DNA of 6,240 nt from NCBI GenBank assembly GCA_025354075.1, contig JANXNO010000242.1, positions 1-6,240 on the forward strand, given 5' to 3'. Made by a program: the position numbers and the translations under genes. Position 1 is the stretch's first letter; every line of letters begins with the position of its first letter. The DNA comes from Burkholderiales bacterium. Its GTDB lineage: Bacteria; Pseudomonadota; Gammaproteobacteria; Burkholderiales; Casimicrobiaceae. The notes beneath the pieces are model-generated. The model searched no databases and was not told the DNA's origin. It saw nothing but the letters and a program-made list of their open reading frames with translations. This document shows, in pieces, positions 5,246 through 6,240 of this stretch.

Positions 5246-6240
5246 ATGAACTCGTCTCGCGCTCCTTTTTTTTCTGTCTTGCGGCCCTTTATTACCGCAC
5301 TTGGCATCGCCCTGCTGGTCAACCTCGCCAGCGCCCAAACGCCGACAACCCCGGTCACGCTCAACTTTGTCGATGCCGACATTGATGTGGTCGCCAAAGC
5401 GGTGGGCGAGCTCACTGGCAAGACCTTTGTGCTCGACCCGCGCGTTAAGGGCAAGATAAACATTCAGTCGGCTAAAGGTATTTCGCCCGGCCTGGCGTAC
5501 CCAACGTTTTTGTCGGCGCTGCGCATGGCGGGCTTCGCAGCGGTTGAAGGCCCTGGTGGCGTGGTGCGTGTGGTGCCCGAGGTTGATGCAAAGGCGTTGC
5601 CCACACCGCTGAACGGTGGCAGTGCAGGCGCTGTGGTTACCAAGGTGATTCCTCTTGCACATCAAAGTGCTGGTCAGGTGATCAACGCGTTGCGGCCCCT
5701 AGTGGCAGCGGCCAATGCGCTGACGGTTTACCCGCCGGGCAACGCCATCATCATCACCGACTACAGCGACAACATCGCAAAAATTCAAGCGGTAATTGCG
5801 CGCCTTGACACGCCGAGCGCGCCCGCACCTGAGCTGATTCCGCTGAATCACGCGAACGCGCTGGACTTGGTATCTACATTGAATCGGGTATTTGCCGATC
5901 CCGCAGCAAGTGCAGACTCTCGCGACCGATTGTTGATCACGGCCGATTTGCGAAGCAATTCGGTGATCATTCGCAGCGAAGATGGTGGTCGGTTGTCCCG
6001 CGTGCGCACGATGGTGCAAGAGCTAGACCGCGCGACGGCGGCTCCGGGCAATATTCGGATGGTGTATCTCAAGCACGCTGACGCAACGCAAATTGCCCAG
6101 ACCTTGCGCCGCGTTTTGGGGGCCGATGGTGGCGGCAGTTCTAGCTCGTCATCGTCGCCGTTGTCATCGTTGCTTCCCACCAACGGTCAGCAGCAGACTA
6201 CGCAGTCATCGCCGCTTGCAGCAGCGACCGCCGCGTTGAC
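5246..6240 (+). CDS. gspD: Type II secretion system secretin GspD, N-terminal part (runs off the window)
   Basis: The frame from ATG 5246 stays open for 331 codons to the edge. GspD forms the outer-membrane channel of the type II secretion system. A Sec signal peptide covers residues 1-30 (cleavage after ASA, before QTP). The N0 domain follows at about 37-112 (VTLNFVDADIDVVAKAVGELTGKTFVLDPRVKG in two consecutive stretches), a hallmark of GspD. Then come the secretin N1 repeat at about 130-190 (IPLAHQSAGQVINALRPL, NAIIITDYSDNIAKI), N2 at about 196-263 (IPLNHANALDLVSTLNRVF, NSVIIR) and the start of N3 at about 270 (VYLKHADATQIAQTLRRVLG). N3 is interrupted from 293 by a Ser/Gln/Gly-rich low-complexity insertion, common in GspD. 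The barrel-forming secretin domain lies outside the window. There is no clear Shine-Dalgarno. In Burkholderiales gspD usually heads the gsp cluster, which fits the regulatory-looking 77-bp gap before it. Confidence 0.95.
   Translation, partial: MNSSRAPFFSVLRPFITALGIALLVNLASAQTPTTPVTLNFVDADIDVVAKAVGELTGKTFVLDPRVKGKINIQSAKGISPGLAYPTFLSALRMAGFAAVEGPGGVVRVVPEVDAKALPTPLNGGSAGAVVTKVIPLAHQSAGQVINALRPLVAAANALTVYPPGNAIIITDYSDNIAKIQAVIARLDTPSAPAPELIPLNHANALDLVSTLNRVFADPAASADSRDRLLITADLRSNSVIIRSEDGGRLSRVRTMVQELDRATAAPGNIRMVYLKHADATQIAQTLRRVLGADGGGSSSSSSSPLSSLLPTNGQQQTTQSSPLAAATAAL

Noticed and set aside
5230..5275. Alternative ATG at 5230 ahead of gspD, preceded by AAGGCG
   Set aside because: It is in a different frame from gspD, and the Shine-Dalgarno-like bases touch the ATG with no spacer. 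The frame gives no sensible protein.
6137..6240. Ser-rich tcg/tca codon run at the window end as a possible repeat element
   Set aside because: The codons vary (AGT, TCT, AGC, TCG, TCA) and the stretch fits the usual low-complexity insertion in the GspD N3 domain, so it is not a DNA repeat array.

Overview
The window looks like chromosomal DNA of a Betaproteobacterium, probably Burkholderiales. This rests on moderate-to-high GC, the style of the proteins, and a type II secretion secretin (gspD) that appears to open its own gene cluster. The genus cannot be read from the sequence. There are no rRNA or tRNA genes, CRISPR arrays, insertion sequences or phage genes. Coding density is high and most joins between genes are tight.

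Left part (1-4148), all on the minus strand: one apparent operon for a CUT1-type (UgpBAEC/MalEFGK-like) ABC importer. In transcription order it encodes the MalK/UgpC-type ATPase (4148-3132), the periplasmic substrate-binding protein (3087-1807), two inner-membrane permeases (1767-898 and 898-74), and the first 25 codons of an endonuclease/exonuclease/phosphatase (EEP) superfamily enzyme (77-1) that leaves the window. The two permeases overlap by one base (TAGTG), and the second permease and the EEP gene overlap by four (ATGA). The binding protein gene has by far the best ribosome-binding site. The binding protein would deliver solute to the permease pair, which the ATPase energises. The EEP enzyme may process what is imported, much as UgpQ does in classical Ugp operons. 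The substrate is unknown: a sugar, polyol, glycerol-3-phosphate or glycerophosphodiester are all possible.

Middle (4149-4246): a 98-bp divergent intergenic region with a plausible sigma70 promoter reading right, a weaker -10 reading left, and a short inverted repeat between and overlapping them.

Right part (4247-6240), all on the plus strand: a YkgJ-family cysteine-cluster protein (4247-4621), an uncharacterised proline-rich lipoprotein (4632-5168), and the first 331 codons of the secretin gspD (5246 to the edge). A perfect 7-bp hairpin sits at the lipoprotein stop codon. The 77-bp gap before gspD holds an imperfect palindrome containing TTGACA and an extended -10-like element placed so that transcription could start on the gspD ATG. 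The lipoprotein has four cysteines beyond the lipid-attachment one and lies next to a secretin, so a pilotin-like role is a testable guess and no more.

The window is mostly recognisable housekeeping and transport material. The points most worth a second look are the EEP gene fused by overlap to the importer operon, the lipoprotein beside gspD, and the gspD promoter region.
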